This document shows positions 1 through 9,752 of a stretch of 64,000 bases of DNA, one piece after another. Every line of letters begins with the position of its first letter. The stretch's first letter is position 1. Below the pieces are notes generated by a model that worked only from the letters and a program-made list of their open reading frames with translations, searched no databases and was not told the DNA's origin. The DNA is from Tateyamaria sp. ANG-S1 (GTDB lineage: Bacteria; Pseudomonadota; Alphaproteobacteria; Rhodobacterales; Rhodobacteraceae). Position numbers and translations under genes: made by a program. The stretch spans positions 330,334 to 394,333 of the forward strand of contig NZ_JWLL01000003.1 of NCBI RefSeq assembly GCF_000814025.1, in the 5' to 3' direction.

Positions 1-66
1 TTTTCCGGGCTTGGGGAATTCGTGGTAAGCGAGCGCTGCGTCCCGCAAGTTCGGTGTGTCGGACAT
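1..66 (-). CDS. maeB: NADP-dependent malic enzyme, N-terminal fragment (runs off the window)
   Basis: Only the first 22 codons are present; the gene reads leftward out of the window. The ATG at 66 is preceded on its own strand by a purine-rich AAGGGGGG ribosome site. The peptide contains YHEFPKPGK, which resembles the start of the malic enzyme/phosphotransacetylase fusion proteins of alphaproteobacteria that decarboxylate malate to pyruvate. It is divergent from cdd across a 200-base gap that must hold both promoters. The identification rests on this short N-terminus alone. Confidence 0.65.
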   Translation of the reverse strand, partial: MSDTPNLRDAALAYHEFPKPGK

Positions 67-270
67 GGATTCCCCCCTTGAGCCATTCAAATTTGGTTTA
101 GCGTTAAACTATTTTCAATGGCGCGCCAATTGACGTTTGGTCACACACCCGGCTCGCGCACGTGCAGACGGCCAGAGACCGTGCAACATGTCTGACCAGG
201 ATCGCGGTTTTATTGAGTGGTCAAGCTGGCGCCCTTTGGCTAGGGTCGGGGTCCGGAAATGAGGGTATCA

Positions 271-669
271 ATGGACGAGCTGAAAGCGGCGGCGCTGAAG
301 GTGCGGGAAAATGCGCATGCGCCCTATTCGAATTTCAAGGTGGGCGCGGCGTTGCGGGCCGAGGATGGCACCGTGTTTGTCGGCTGCAATGTTGAAAACG
401 TAGCATATCCCGAAGGTACATGTGCAGAAGCCGGAGCCATTGCAGCCATGGTCGCCGCAGGACAGAACCGGATTACCGAGGCCTACGTCGTCGCAGGCAG
501 CCCCATGCCAGTGACACCGTGCGGTGGGTGCCGTCAGAAGCTGGCTGAATTCGGTGCAGGTGATGTTCGGGTCACCATGGCCACAACTGGTGGTGTCGAG
601 CAGGTGATGACCCTGGCCGAGCTCTTGCCCGGCGCGTTTGGAGCCGCACATATGGACGGTGACGCATGA
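271..669 (+). CDS. cdd: cytidine deaminase
   Basis: This 132-residue cytosolic enzyme hydrolyses cytidine and deoxycytidine to uridine and deoxyuridine. The zinc site of the homotetrameric family is visible: Cys51-Ala-Glu53 (ligand and catalytic glutamate) and Cys84-Gly-Gly-Cys87 in PCGGCRQ. Length is normal for the short class. I chose the ATG at 271 because AGGG lies at a good distance and the protein then begins like its relatives; an ATG at 259 in the same frame would add four residues. The gene overlaps deoA by four bases (ATGA), so the two are translationally coupled in a cdd-deoA-deoB salvage operon. Confidence 0.93.
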   Translation: MDELKAAALKVRENAHAPYSNFKVGAALRAEDGTVFVGCNVENVAYPEGTCAEAGAIAAMVAAGQNRITEAYVVAGSPMPVTPCGGCRQKLAEFGAGDVRVTMATTGGVEQVMTLAELLPGAFGAAHMDGDA

Positions 670-1973
670 GCGACGCGCGATCGATTATCGCCAAGCTGCG
701 CCAGCGTCAGACGCCATCGCGGGACGAATTGGCGTGGTTTGCCCAAGGGCTGGCCGATGGGTCCGTCAGCGATGCGCAGGCCGGTGCCTTTGCCATGGCC
801 GTATGTTTGAACGGTCTGGGCGATGTGGGGCGCGTAGCCCTAACCATCGCCATGCGCGACAGTGGTCAGGTGCTGGATTGGCAGTTGGATGGCCCTGTGC
901 TGGACAAGCATTCGACCGGCGGGGTCGGCGACTGCGTGAGCCTTGTGCTTGCCCCTGCCCTTGCCGCCTGCGGTGCCTATGTCCCGATGATTTCGGGCCG
1001 CGGGCTGGGGCATACCGGCGGGACGCTGGACAAGCTCGATGCCATTCCGGGTGTGTCGACACAACTGAGCGACCGCAGGCTGCGGGATGTGATGGCCCGG
1101 GCTGGATGCGCTATCGTTGGTGCAACGGCCACGGTCGCGCCTGCGGACAAGCGGCTTTATGCGATCCGTGATGTTACGGCGACGGTCGAGAGTATGGATC
1201 TGATCACCGCCTCCATCCTGTCAAAGAAGCTGGCCGCCGGGCTGGATGGCTTGGTGCTGGACGTCAAGGTCGGCTCTGGCGCCTTTATGAAAGACGCACA
1301 GGATGCCCGCGATCTGGCCGACGCGCTGGTCAAGACCGCCAATGCTGCTGGATGCAAGACCACGGCTCTGATCACTGACATGTCGCAGCCCTTGGCCCCT
1401 GCCCTTGGCAATGCGCTTGAGGTGGCGGAAGTCATGCGCGTCCTGACCGGTTCGGCGCAAGGGCCGCTGGTCGAGATTTGTGCCGCGCTGGGTGGCATCC
1501 TGTTGTCGAATGGCGGGCTGGCCAAGGACGTGCAAAGCGGTGCCGACGCCATCGTAGGCGCCATCGCGGATGGGCGCGCGGCAGAGCGGTTCGGCACCAT
1601 GATCGCGGCGATGGGTGGACCGATGCAGTTTGTCGAGAATTGGTCGCGCTTTTTGCCCGAAGCGACTGTCATTCTTGAGATTGTCGCGCCGTCCTCCGGA
1701 TATGTCACTGCCATCGACGGTGAGGCTCTTGGCTTGGCCGTTGTCGATATGGGTGGCGGACGCAAAGTGGAAAGCGATGTGATCAACCCCGCTGTCGGCC
1801 TGTCGGATGTGGCACGCTTGGGCACCAAGGTCGCCAAGGGCCAGCCGCTTTGCGTGATCCATGCGGCCCGCTTTGCTGATGCGGACCGTGCGGAGGCCGC
1901 TGTGCGGGCGGCGATCCGAATGGGACCGCAACCCAAGCCTGCGCCAGACCTGATTGCGGAACGGATCGGCTGA
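666..1973 (+). CDS. deoA: thymidine phosphorylase
   Basis: The 435-residue protein phosphorolyses thymidine and deoxyuridine to the base plus deoxyribose-1-phosphate. The family signature KHSTGGVGD is at residues 81-89, followed by the glycine-rich [14 protein letters not shown] segment of the phosphate and nucleoside site. The full alpha, alpha/beta and C-terminal domains appear present and length matches E. coli DeoA. It starts inside the end of cdd and its TGA shares a base with the ATG of deoB, so the three genes form one transcript. Its product feeds deoB directly, and the base released can be reclaimed by upp if it is uracil. Confidence 0.95.
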   Translation: MSDARSIIAKLRQRQTPSRDELAWFAQGLADGSVSDAQAGAFAMAVCLNGLGDVGRVALTIAMRDSGQVLDWQLDGPVLDKHSTGGVGDCVSLVLAPALAACGAYVPMISGRGLGHTGGTLDKLDAIPGVSTQLSDRRLRDVMARAGCAIVGATATVAPADKRLYAIRDVTATVESMDLITASILSKKLAAGLDGLVLDVKVGSGAFMKDAQDARDLADALVKTANAAGCKTTALITDMSQPLAPALGNALEVAEVMRVLTGSAQGPLVEICAALGGILLSNGGLAKDVQSGADAIVGAIADGRAAERFGTMIAAMGGPMQFVENWSRFLPEATVILEIVAPSSGYVTAIDGEALGLAVVDMGGGRKVESDVINPAVGLSDVARLGTKVAKGQPLCVIHAARFADADRAEAAVRAAIRMGPQPKPAPDLIAERIG

Positions 1974-3142
1974 TGGCGCGCGCGTTTCTTGTCGTCATGG
2001 ATTCGGTGGGCATTGGCGGGGCCCCTGATGCGGGCGACTATTTCAATGGCGACGTGCCGGACACGGGCGCGAACACCGTGGGTCACATTGCCGACGCCTG
2101 TGCCGCAGGTCGGGCCGAACAGGGGCGCAGCGGGCCCTTGGCGGTGCCGCATCTGGAACAGCTTGGTCTGTTCGAGGCCATGGCGCTTGCACATGATCGG
2201 GACGGAAAACAGGGTCCATGGGGTGCCGCAACGGAGGTGTCCCGAGGCAAGGATACGCCCTCGGGTCATTGGGAACTGGCAGGCGTGCCCGTGCCATGGG
2301 ATTGGCACTACTTTCCGGACGCCACACCGGCCTTTCCCGACGCTGTGGTCGATGCCGTGTGCAGCGCCGCGGGAACGGATGGCATACTTGGGAATTGTCA
2401 CGCTTCGGGCACCACGATCATTGCAGAGCTTGGCGCGGAGCATGTGCGGACCGGCCGGCCCATCTGCTACACCTCTGCCGACAGCGTATTTCAGATCGCG
2501 GCGCATGAAGCGCATTTCGGGCTGGAGCGTTTGCTGGACATTTGCCGTGCCGTGGCCCCGGTGCTGCATGAGATGCGCGTCGGTCGCGTGATCGCGCGCC
2601 CCTTTGTCGGGTCAGAAGGTGCGTTTGAACGCACCGTCAATCGCCGCGATTTTGCCATCACCCCGCCCGCGCCGATCCTGACGAACTGGGTGCAGGATGC
2701 GGGGCGCCGCGTTTACGGCGTAGGCAAGGTGGGCGACATCTTTTCCATGCAGGGCTTTGACGAGGTGCGCAAAGGGGCCGACGTTGAACTGATGCATCAT
2801 CTGTCCGACCTCGTGGATGATACCGCTGACGGCAGCCTGACATTTGCCAATTTCGTGGAGTTCGACAGCCTATATGGTCACCGTCGGGATGTGTCGGGTT
2901 ATGCCCGTCATCTGGAATGGTTCGATGCGCAGATCGGACGAATCTTGCCGCGTTTGCGTGAGAGCGATTTGCTGGTTCTGACAGCCGATCATGGCAATGA
3001 CCCCACTTGGGTCGGTACCGACCACACTCGCGAGCGGGTGCCGGTGCTGGTGCAAGGCGGTGGTCAAGGTCCGCTGGGTCTGATGGGGTTTCAGGATGTC
3101 GCCCATCTGGTCGCGCGCCATCTCGGGGTATCACCAAAATGA
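1973..3142 (+). CDS. deoB: phosphopentomutase
   Basis: This 389-residue enzyme interconverts (deoxy)ribose-1-phosphate and (deoxy)ribose-5-phosphate, linking nucleoside breakdown to central carbon metabolism. It belongs to the alkaline phosphatase superfamily. The first metal aspartate is in [10 protein letters not shown] at residue 10, the GHWE motif (SGHWELAG) carries the segment near the active site, and ADHGND near residue 338 supplies further metal ligands. Length is close to the usual 390-410. The start codon overlaps the deoA stop by one base. No deoC aldolase follows; the next gene is upp, behind an extragenic repeat. Confidence 0.95.
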   Translation: MARAFLVVMDSVGIGGAPDAGDYFNGDVPDTGANTVGHIADACAAGRAEQGRSGPLAVPHLEQLGLFEAMALAHDRDGKQGPWGAATEVSRGKDTPSGHWELAGVPVPWDWHYFPDATPAFPDAVVDAVCSAAGTDGILGNCHASGTTIIAELGAEHVRTGRPICYTSADSVFQIAAHEAHFGLERLLDICRAVAPVLHEMRVGRVIARPFVGSEGAFERTVNRRDFAITPPAPILTNWVQDAGRRVYGVGKVGDIFSMQGFDEVRKGADVELMHHLSDLVDDTADGSLTFANFVEFDSLYGHRRDVSGYARHLEWFDAQIGRILPRLRESDLLVLTADHGNDPTWVGTDHTRERVPVLVQGGGQGPLGLMGFQDVAHLVARHLGVSPK

Positions 3143-3230
3143 GCGCCTAAAGGCGCAAACGATTTCTTGGCGCTGACGCGCGTTGGGGCGCTGCCCCAAG
3201 CCCAGAGGTATTTCCGGCCAGAAGAAATGG
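3143..3230. repeat. repetitive extragenic element of the Rhodobacterales type
   Basis: The deoB-upp gap contains two hairpins: GCGCC/GGCGC around TAAA at 3145-3157 and TTGGGGC/GCCCCAA at 3183-3189 and 3193-3199. They are followed by a tail AGAGGTATTTCCGGCCAGAA near 3204. From memory, a dispersed intergenic element ending in a very similar GGAGTATTTnnGGCCAGA tail is common in Roseobacter-group genomes, often just after stop codons. Only one copy is visible in this window, so the repeat status rests on that recollection. Confidence 0.5.
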
Positions 3231-3286
3231 GTATTGTCGATAGGGTCCGGGCCGGGCAGAAGGAGGTATCACCGAGGAGCTGCCCC

Positions 3287-3919
3287 ATGTCCGATCACCT
3301 GACTGTCGTCGACCACCCGCTTGTGCAACACAAGCTGACCATCATGCGAGACAAGGCGACGCCGACAGCGGTGTTCCGACAGCTTTTGCGCGAGATTTCA
3401 CAACTTCTTGCCTATGAGGTGACACGCGGGTTGCCGATGACCACGAAACGGATCGAAACGCCAATGCAGGCGATGGATGCGCCCACGCTTGATGGGAAGA
3501 AGCTGGCGCTGATCTCGATCCTGCGGGCAGGCAACGGGCTGTTGGACGGGGTGCTGGAGTTGATCCCTTCGGCGCGCGTTGGCTTTGTCGGGCTGTATCG
3601 GGATGAGGAGACGCTTCAGCCGGTGGAGTATTATTTCAAGGTGCCCGAAGCGCTGGAGGATCGTTTGGTGATCGCTGTTGATCCGATGCTGGCCACCGGT
3701 AACTCGTCGGCAGCGGCCATCGACAAGCTGAAGGAGGCTGGCGCGACCAACATTCGTTTTTTGTGCCTGCTGGCCGCGCCTGAGGGAATCGCCCGGATGA
3801 AGGAAGCCCATCCAGACGTGCCTATCGTGACCGCAGCCGTTGACGACCAGTTGAACGACATCGGCTACATCGTACCGGGCCTTGGCGATGCGGGTGATCG
3901 GATGTTTGGCACCAAATAG
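3287..3919 (+). CDS. upp: uracil phosphoribosyltransferase
   Basis: The 210-residue enzyme makes UMP from uracil and PRPP. The PRPP-binding loop [15 protein letters not shown] lies near residues 130-145 and the C-terminal uracil-binding GDAGDR segment is intact. Length agrees with the 208-residue E. coli enzyme. The ATG at 3287 is chosen because the protein then starts MSDHLTVV as in relatives and a GGAG lies 8-11 bases upstream; the open frame extends 40 codons further back without support. It follows the cdd-deoA-deoB operon in the same direction and completes a pyrimidine salvage set. Confidence 0.95.
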   Translation: MSDHLTVVDHPLVQHKLTIMRDKATPTAVFRQLLREISQLLAYEVTRGLPMTTKRIETPMQAMDAPTLDGKKLALISILRAGNGLLDGVLELIPSARVGFVGLYRDEETLQPVEYYFKVPEALEDRLVIAVDPMLATGNSSAAAIDKLKEAGATNIRFLCLLAAPEGIARMKEAHPDVPIVTAAVDDQLNDIGYIVPGLGDAGDRMFGTK

Positions 3920-3987
3920 CGGTCATCGCCGCTTTACTCAGCGTCGGGGTTCGGGCATCGTGCCTCCCATATCTTGTGGGGGATATA

Positions 3988-5337
3988 ATGAATTTTACCA
4001 GAATTGCAGCTTTGGCTGCGCTTGCTGCGTCACTGACCGTGGGTATGGGTGAGGCGCAGTCCTTGCGGAATGCGCAGACACCGGCAGAGTTTCCGCCTGC
4101 CTCGTTCACCGGAACGCAATATATCGACAGCAATGGCTGCGTGTTCATCCGGGCCGGGATTGACGGCAATGTCACCTGGGTGCCGCGTGTCAATCGCCAG
4201 CGGCAGTTGATTTGTGGCCAGACACCCAGCCTGTCGGCGAACGCGGCAGCTGCTGCGCGCGCGACACCGACCCAGACGACACGCGGTGTGCCTGAACAGA
4301 TCACGATCGCCCCTTCGGCGCGTCCGGCCGCTACGGCTGACGCCGCGCCAGCGCCGACACGCCCTGTTGCGACTGCAACGCCTGCGCCGCAACCTACGCC
4401 CCGCGTCATCGTGCGGCGTCCCACCCAGGCAACACCGGCACCAGTGGTGCGCCGGGTCGCACCACCCGCAGCGCCAGCGCAGACAACGGTCGTGCAAGTG
4501 ACGCCGAGGACCGCGCCTACGCGCACTGTAACGGCGCAGCAGGCGGCCCCCTCCTGCCAAGGCGGTTCGGCTGTGAGTTCGCGCTACATCAACTCGGGCC
4601 AGTACGGCCCGGTGCGCTGTGGACCGCAAGCCGGTGCCCCGGTTCAAGGGACGTCTGTTCAGTCGTCTTCAGCCGCTGTTGGTCCTGAGACACGGGTCGT
4701 GCCGCGCCATGTTTACGAGGGTCGGACGCTGAAAAGACCGGCCCGCGTGCCCGAGGGGTATGTCCCGGTGTGGAAGGATGACCGGTTGAACCCGCACCGT
4801 GCCGAGCAGTCGCTGAACGGGATCGCGCAGACGCGACTGGTGTGGACGCGAACCGTACCGCGCCGCCTGATCGACCGCATCACAGGACGCGACGTGACCG
4901 CAACCGTACCGCTGGTCTATCCCTACACCGACATCGCCACGCAAGAACGGCGACTGGGCACCGTGACCTTGGTGCGCAGGAATGGGCAGCTGATGAAGCG
5001 CGTACAGCGCAAGCCATCGGCTGAAGCGCGGGTGCCCGTTGTCTCAACACGGTCAGCCCCGGCACCGGTTGTGAAAGCGCCTGCACGCACCACGCCCGAA
5101 GCCACGACGCAAGGCCGTTACGTGCAAGTCGGGACATTCGGTGTGCCCGCAAATGCTCAAGCCGCCGCACAGCGCATCGCGCAGGCAGGCCTGCCTGCGC
5201 GCATCGGGCGGATCACGCGCGGGGGCAAGTCGTATCAGGTGGTGCTGGCGGGACCGTTCGCTTCGTCCTCTGACCTGTCGCGCGGGTTGCAGCGCAGCCG
5301 TGCTGTCGGATTTTCAGATGCGTTTGTGCGCAAGTAA
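3988..5337 (+). CDS. exported SPOR-domain protein with a proline/alanine-rich middle
   Basis: The 449-residue protein starts with a signal peptide (hydrophobic AALAALAASLTVG, cleavage probably after GEAQ). A small globular part with Cys follows, then a low-complexity stretch rich in Pro, Ala, Thr and Arg (roughly residues 80-190), a middle segment, and about 75 C-terminal residues that fit a SPOR domain (RYVQVGTFG ... GKSYQVVLAGPF). SPOR domains bind denuded septal peptidoglycan, so a periplasmic or outer-envelope role in cell division or wall binding is likely. The ATG at 3988 with GGGGGA upstream is preferred over an in-frame GTG at 3976. Confidence 0.75.
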   Translation: MNFTRIAALAALAASLTVGMGEAQSLRNAQTPAEFPPASFTGTQYIDSNGCVFIRAGIDGNVTWVPRVNRQRQLICGQTPSLSANAAAAARATPTQTTRGVPEQITIAPSARPAATADAAPAPTRPVATATPAPQPTPRVIVRRPTQATPAPVVRRVAPPAAPAQTTVVQVTPRTAPTRTVTAQQAAPSCQGGSAVSSRYINSGQYGPVRCGPQAGAPVQGTSVQSSSAAVGPETRVVPRHVYEGRTLKRPARVPEGYVPVWKDDRLNPHRAEQSLNGIAQTRLVWTRTVPRRLIDRITGRDVTATVPLVYPYTDIATQERRLGTVTLVRRNGQLMKRVQRKPSAEARVPVVSTRSAPAPVVKAPARTTPEATTQGRYVQVGTFGVPANAQAAAQRIAQAGLPARIGRITRGGKSYQVVLAGPFASSSDLSRGLQRSRAVGFSDAFVRK

Positions 5338-5340
5338 GCG

Positions 5341-6357
5341 TCAGCTTTCGCAAATGGCCTGAAGTTGCAGCCAATCGCGGTCGGCCATGATTGGCGTCGG
5401 TGAGTTGCCTGCCATTGGGTCGGCTTCGATCAGCGGCAAGGTCGCCTCGCCCGAAATGTCGCGCGCGCGGGCGTAGGGCGTGCTTCGGATGCCCGCGGCT
5501 GCGAAGGCTGGAATGAGTGTATCCACAGGCAGGTCAGCGGCGACGCTCGAAAGCTGATCTTCCGCATAGCGCTCCAGCACCTGAGACGGCAGGAAACCGG
5601 TCGTCAGAAGCGTTCCCGTCGCGCGCGGGCCTGCATGTTCCAGGAGCTTTCTCAGGGGCGGCTTTCCACCGCTGCGTACCTGCTCGACCAGGATGTAGCC
5701 CGCGGCCACATCAGGCTCTTCGTGGTCTTCGACAAGCGCGCGGTTCAGCAACACCGTGCCGCCCGGCAGTGACAGCGCCTCGCGCACACCTCCGGGCAGG
5801 ATGACAACGCGGGCCGCTCCTGTTCGTCCGGCGAGGGCAACAAGGCCTGCGCGCGCCTCCATGCTGCCGCAGGGCTGGCCGGACATCCTTTCGATATGTG
5901 CCAGAAGCGCGGTCCCGATCTCGGCCTCTTTGACCGGAGGCACGACACGCATGGCATGATCTACCAGCGCGCCGGGCAACCAGAAGACCGCCAGCGCAGC
6001 AACCGCAGAGATCGAGATGGCGGCCCCCAGCCACCGAAGACGGCCCGGTTTCGGGCGCGTGCGCGCAACGGCGCGGCGCAATGTATTGATCGCATCGATC
6101 ATTGCAGTTTCATCAGGACCAAGCTCAAGCACTTCATCCGGGTCGCCATCTGGGTGGAACGCCGCGCCGCCCTTGACCGGGGTTTCCCCCTTTTCGACGG
6201 CCGCCAGTGACCAATGGGTGATTGCCCGGTCGTTCAAGTCCGAGATAACCAGCGTTGCATCGCCCACGGATACAATCACCTCACGCCGTTGGGCATCAGA
6301 GGATGCGCGCCAAAGGCCCGTTGCTTCGAGCCTGTCGTATTTGCTGAGTGCGGTCAT
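5341..6357 (-). CDS. single-pass membrane protein with a degenerate M48-like peptidase domain
   Basis: The 338-residue protein has a soluble N-terminal part of about 105 residues, one transmembrane helix (LGAAISISAVAALAVFWLPG) and a C-terminal domain. In that domain LPGGTVLLNRALVEDHEEPDVAAGYILVEQ resembles, in two pieces, the LPGG...NRGL...ELAAVLAHEIGH region of M48 metallopeptidases. The HExxH zinc site is not there: the aligned residues are VEQVR, keeping only Glu. I infer a non-catalytic relative. It is convergent with the SPOR gene three bases away and codirectional with nadK. No pathway can be assigned from the sequence. Confidence 0.6.
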   Translation of the reverse strand: MTALSKYDRLEATGLWRASSDAQRREVIVSVGDATLVISDLNDRAITHWSLAAVEKGETPVKGGAAFHPDGDPDEVLELGPDETAMIDAINTLRRAVARTRPKPGRLRWLGAAISISAVAALAVFWLPGALVDHAMRVVPPVKEAEIGTALLAHIERMSGQPCGSMEARAGLVALAGRTGAARVVILPGGVREALSLPGGTVLLNRALVEDHEEPDVAAGYILVEQVRSGGKPPLRKLLEHAGPRATGTLLTTGFLPSQVLERYAEDQLSSVAADLPVDTLIPAFAAAGIRSTPYARARDISGEATLPLIEADPMAGNSPTPIMADRDWLQLQAICES

Positions 6358-6486
6358 TCCTGTTGGTCTGCGGGCTTTGTTTTCTGCCTCTTGAGTGGGC
6401 TAGACGATAACAGACCAGGCGGTCTACGCCAAGCAAGGACGGCACGGCGTTGGCAAACGGTCTGATCTAGCCTCGTGTCGTTTACG

Positions 6487-7248
6487 TCAGTTGAACTGTT
6501 CGGATATGAGCCGCTCTTCGAGGCCATGGCCGGGATCGAACAGGATGCGATGGACGATGGACGGGTCGGATTCGATCTCGACCGCCGATACATTGGAAAA
6601 GGAGCGCGAGTCCGCTTCGGCCATCACCGGGCGCTTGTCCCCTTCCAGCACGTCGAACCGGACCTTGGCCGTCTTGGGCAAAAGCGCCCCCCGCCAGCGG
6701 CGTGGACGGAATGCGGCAACAGCGGTGAGCGCAAGAACGTCGGAGCCGATGGGCAACACGGGTCCGTGGGCCGAGTAGTTGTAGGCCGTCGAACCTGCCG
6801 GCGTGGAGACCAGGGCCCCGTCACACACCAGTTCATCCATGCGCAGCCGCCCGTCGACCGTGATCCGCAGCTTGGCCGCTTGCGGGCCTGCGCGAAGAAG
6901 GGACACTTCGTTGATGGCAAGCGCCTTGTGGCTTTGACCCTCCGGCGTCCAGGCGGTCATAGAGAGGGGGTTCAGCTCCGCCTCCTCTGCCGCTTCAAGC
7001 CGGGTTACCAGATCGGACTCTCCATATTCATTCATCAGAAAGCCGATGGTTCCACGGTTCATGCCATAGACCGGCTTGTTCAGATGTTGAGAGCCATGCA
7101 GGGTTTGCAACATGAACCCATCGCCACCGAGCGCCACGATCACATCAGCCTGTTCGGGTTCCGCATCGCCATAGCGCCCGATCAGGGCAGCCCGCGCGGT
7201 TTGGGCCACAGGTGCGCGGCTGGCCGCAAAGGCGATCTTCATAGACAT
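6487..7248 (-). CDS. nadK: NAD kinase
   Basis: The 253-residue cytosolic enzyme phosphorylates NAD+ to NADP+. The nucleotide-binding GGDG motif is at residues 41-44, the NE/D motif (INEVSLL) at 113-114, and the conserved [16 protein letters not shown] loop contacts NAD further on. Length is on the short side, as is usual for alphaproteobacterial NadK. AGGAAA lies six bases before the ATG at 7248; a second ATG two codons on is less well placed. It is divergent from glyA across about 184 bases. Confidence 0.93.
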   Translation of the reverse strand: MSMKIAFAASRAPVAQTARAALIGRYGDAEPEQADVIVALGGDGFMLQTLHGSQHLNKPVYGMNRGTIGFLMNEYGESDLVTRLEAAEEAELNPLSMTAWTPEGQSHKALAINEVSLLRAGPQAAKLRITVDGRLRMDELVCDGALVSTPAGSTAYNYSAHGPVLPIGSDVLALTAVAAFRPRRWRGALLPKTAKVRFDVLEGDKRPVMAEADSRSFSNVSAVEIESDPSIVHRILFDPGHGLEERLISEQFN

Positions 7249-7432
7249 TCCAGTTTCCTATGGCGTGCGTTCTGCGCCGAAAGAACCATATCTTTTCACC
7301 CCTTACCAGCACCCAGCGCGCTTTGTCGCTGGCGGTGGATGGATGGTCGGGATACATCCTTTGCTCAAACGGTCGGTTTCCGATACGAAACGGCCAACCA
7401 CATCGACTCAGTCCACACGCAGGAGAGTTCCC

Positions 7433-8728
7433 ATGAATGCGCCCCATCGCACCGACGGCTTTTTCACCCAGTCCCTGGCCGACCGTGATCCCGAGCTTTT
7501 CGGCTCGATCCGGGACGAGTTGGGCCGCCAGCGGGATGAGATCGAGCTGATCGCGTCCGAAAACATCGTGTCTGCCGCCGTGCTGGAAGCGCAAGGCAGC
7601 GTGATGACCAACAAATATGCCGAAGGGTATCCGGGTCGTCGTTACTATGGCGGGTGCCACTTTGTGGATGTCGCCGAGAACCTTGCCATCGAACGGGCCA
7701 AGCAACTGTTCAACTGCGGCTTTGCCAATGTGCAGCCGAACTCAGGCTCGCAAGCAAACCAGGGTGTGTTCCAAGCACTGCTGCAACCCGGTGACACGAT
7801 CCTGGGTATGTCGCTGGATGCTGGTGGTCACCTGACCCACGGCGCGCGCCCCAACCAATCGGGCAAGTGGTTCAACGCCGTGCAATACGGTGTGCGCCGT
7901 GACACGCTCGACATCGACTACGACCAGATCGAAGCGTTGGCGCTTGAGCACAAGCCGCAGATGATCATTGCCGGTGGTTCTGCCATCCCGCGCGTCATCG
8001 ACTTTGCCCGCATACGCGAGATTGCCGACAAGGTCGGCGCATGGGTGCTGGCGGATGTGGCCCACTTTGCGGGCCTGATTGCTGCGGGCGAGTACCCCTC
8101 GCCCTTCCCCCACGTGCATGTGGCAACAACGACGACGCACAAGACCCTGCGCGGCCCGCGTGGCGGCATGATCCTGACCAATGACGAGGCGCTGGCGAAG
8201 AAGTTCAACTCGGCCATCTTCCCAGGCATTCAAGGTGGTCCGCTGATGCACGTGATCGCGGCCAAGGCCGTGGCCTTTGGCGAGGCGCTGGACCCGTCCT
8301 TCAAGCTGTATCAGCAGCAGGTGATCAAGAACGCGCAGGCGCTGGCTGATCAATTGCATAAAGGTGGGCTGGACACCGTGACCCACGGCACCGACACGCA
8401 TGTGATGCTTGTCGACCTGCGCCCCAAAGGCGTGAAAGGCAACGCAACCGAAAAGGCGTTGGGCCGCGCACATATCACCTGCAACAAGAACGGTGTGCCG
8501 TTTGATGATGAGAAGCCGACGATCACCTCGGGCATCCGGTTGGGATCGCCTGCCGGGACGACCCGCGGCTTTGGTGAGCAAGAGTTCCGTCAGATTGGCG
8601 ACTGGATCATTGAGGTGGTCGATGGGCTGGCCGGGAATGGCGAAGACGGCAACAGCGCTGTCGAAGCCAAGGTGAAGGCCGAAGTCAGCGCACTGTGCGC
8701 CCGCTTCCCGCTGTATCCCAACCTGTAA
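7433..8728 (+). CDS. glyA: serine hydroxymethyltransferase
   Basis: The 431-residue PLP enzyme interconverts serine and glycine and loads one-carbon units on tetrahydrofolate. The PLP lysine lies in [13 protein letters not shown] near residue 237, and the N-terminal IASENIVS and [14 protein letters not shown] motifs are intact. Length is standard. The ATG at 7433 is chosen for its AGGAGAG site and the typical start; the frame is open for 56 codons upstream. I looked for a glycine or folate riboswitch fold in the 184-base leader and did not recognise one. Confidence 0.96.
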   Translation: MNAPHRTDGFFTQSLADRDPELFGSIRDELGRQRDEIELIASENIVSAAVLEAQGSVMTNKYAEGYPGRRYYGGCHFVDVAENLAIERAKQLFNCGFANVQPNSGSQANQGVFQALLQPGDTILGMSLDAGGHLTHGARPNQSGKWFNAVQYGVRRDTLDIDYDQIEALALEHKPQMIIAGGSAIPRVIDFARIREIADKVGAWVLADVAHFAGLIAAGEYPSPFPHVHVATTTTHKTLRGPRGGMILTNDEALAKKFNSAIFPGIQGGPLMHVIAAKAVAFGEALDPSFKLYQQQVIKNAQALADQLHKGGLDTVTHGTDTHVMLVDLRPKGVKGNATEKALGRAHITCNKNGVPFDDEKPTITSGIRLGSPAGTTRGFGEQEFRQIGDWIIEVVDGLAGNGEDGNSAVEAKVKAEVSALCARFPLYPNL

Positions 8729-8744
8729 GATTGCGACGGGGGTC

Positions 8745-9752
8745 TCAGAACACGCTGTGATCCCCGCGCTCGACTGTTGCGTCCCCGCGTAGGACAGCGG
8801 CGTAATAGTCGAAGAGTGTATCGCGCCCGGTCGAGGGCGTCGCATCCCGATCATATTCACCGGTGTCCTGGTTGATCGCCAGCATTGACTCGGTTGCGTA
8901 GTAGAGGCCGATCCGTGCAAATTCGGCCTTCGCCGCCAGTGGCGGAACGATGTGGCTGGCCGCACCCAGCCCGCCTGCAATAGCGCGCATCATGCCGACC
9001 GGCACATGTTTGAACTTTGGCGTTTGCCCCAACAGGTCAAAAAGGTGCTGGCCCATCGCCTTCGGCGTGAGTTCGGGGCCTGGTCCGCCGATTGGCAGGA
9101 TCTGGTTCCATCGCTCTTTTGCCGTGAGACACTCGGCCATGTACGTTCCCAAGTCCCGATCACTGATCGGGGTGCAGGCCGTCAATTCTCCGTCCCCGAA
9201 CAGAAGGTACGGTTTGCCCTGCTGCACACGCGCGATCTGTCCGGCCAGTGATTTGAAATAAGCCGTCGGGCGCACGATAGAATAGGTCAGGCCAGAGGCG
9301 ATCAGGGCCTCCTCCGCCTTGAGTTTCGCGTGCTGGAAAGCGAGGCGCGGTTTTTGCACACAGATAGCGGAAAGCAGAGCCATCTGGGGTGTCCCAGAGG
9401 CGTGCGCGGCTTCAATGATGTTGACGGTTGCGCGGTGATCGATGGCCCAGGCATCGGCGGGTGCGCCCGTGCGTGAGGCGAGGCAGGAAATCACGGCATC
9501 GAACGGCGCATCACCAAACGCATTGTCGCGGATCGACGCCTTGTCTGTCACGTCCCCGTATCGCAGCAGCGCACCGGACAGAGACGCAGGCGTTTCGGCG
9601 GGTTTGCGGAGGAAGCAAGTCACTTCATAGCCTTGGGCGACCAGTGCAGCGGTTGTCGCGCGACCGATGGTGCCAGTGGCACCAAAGACCAAAACCCGCT
9701 TAGAGCCGGTTGGGTTCGACCCGTCGCCGTCGGTCACCGTTTCGTCCGCCAC
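8745..9752 (-). CDS. bciA: divinyl chlorophyllide a 8-vinyl-reductase (BciA type)
   Basis: The 335-residue NAD(P)-binding Rossmann protein has GATGTIG at residues 24-30 after a short N-terminal extension. The downstream segments LFGDGELTACTPISDRDLG and ILPIGGPGPELTP match what I know of BciA, which reduces the 8-vinyl group of divinyl (bacterio)chlorophyll precursors; generic SDR or NmrA proteins lack them. The start is GTG, immediately after the TGA of the preceding gene, so the two are coupled. No other bacteriochlorophyll or reaction-centre gene lies in the window; in phototrophic roseobacters this gene can lie outside the photosynthesis cluster. A different vinyl or isoflavone-like reductase remains possible. 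Confidence 0.75.
   Translation of the reverse strand: MADETVTDGDGSNPTGSKRVLVFGATGTIGRATTAALVAQGYEVTCFLRKPAETPASLSGALLRYGDVTDKASIRDNAFGDAPFDAVISCLASRTGAPADAWAIDHRATVNIIEAAHASGTPQMALLSAICVQKPRLAFQHAKLKAEEALIASGLTYSIVRPTAYFKSLAGQIARVQQGKPYLLFGDGELTACTPISDRDLGTYMAECLTAKERWNQILPIGGPGPELTPKAMGQHLFDLLGQTPKFKHVPVGMMRAIAGGLGAASHIVPPLAAKAEFARIGLYYATESMLAINQDTGEYDRDATPSTGRDTLFDYYAAVLRGDATVERGDHSVF

Noticed and set aside
162-395. Plus-strand frame of 77 codons across the start of cdd
   Set aside because: It is in another frame of cdd, has no ribosome site and no coding character outside the overlap.
7249-7432. Possible riboswitch in the glyA leader
   Set aside because: I could not lay out a glycine, SAM or folate aptamer core; the leader also has to hold the nadK promoter on the other strand.
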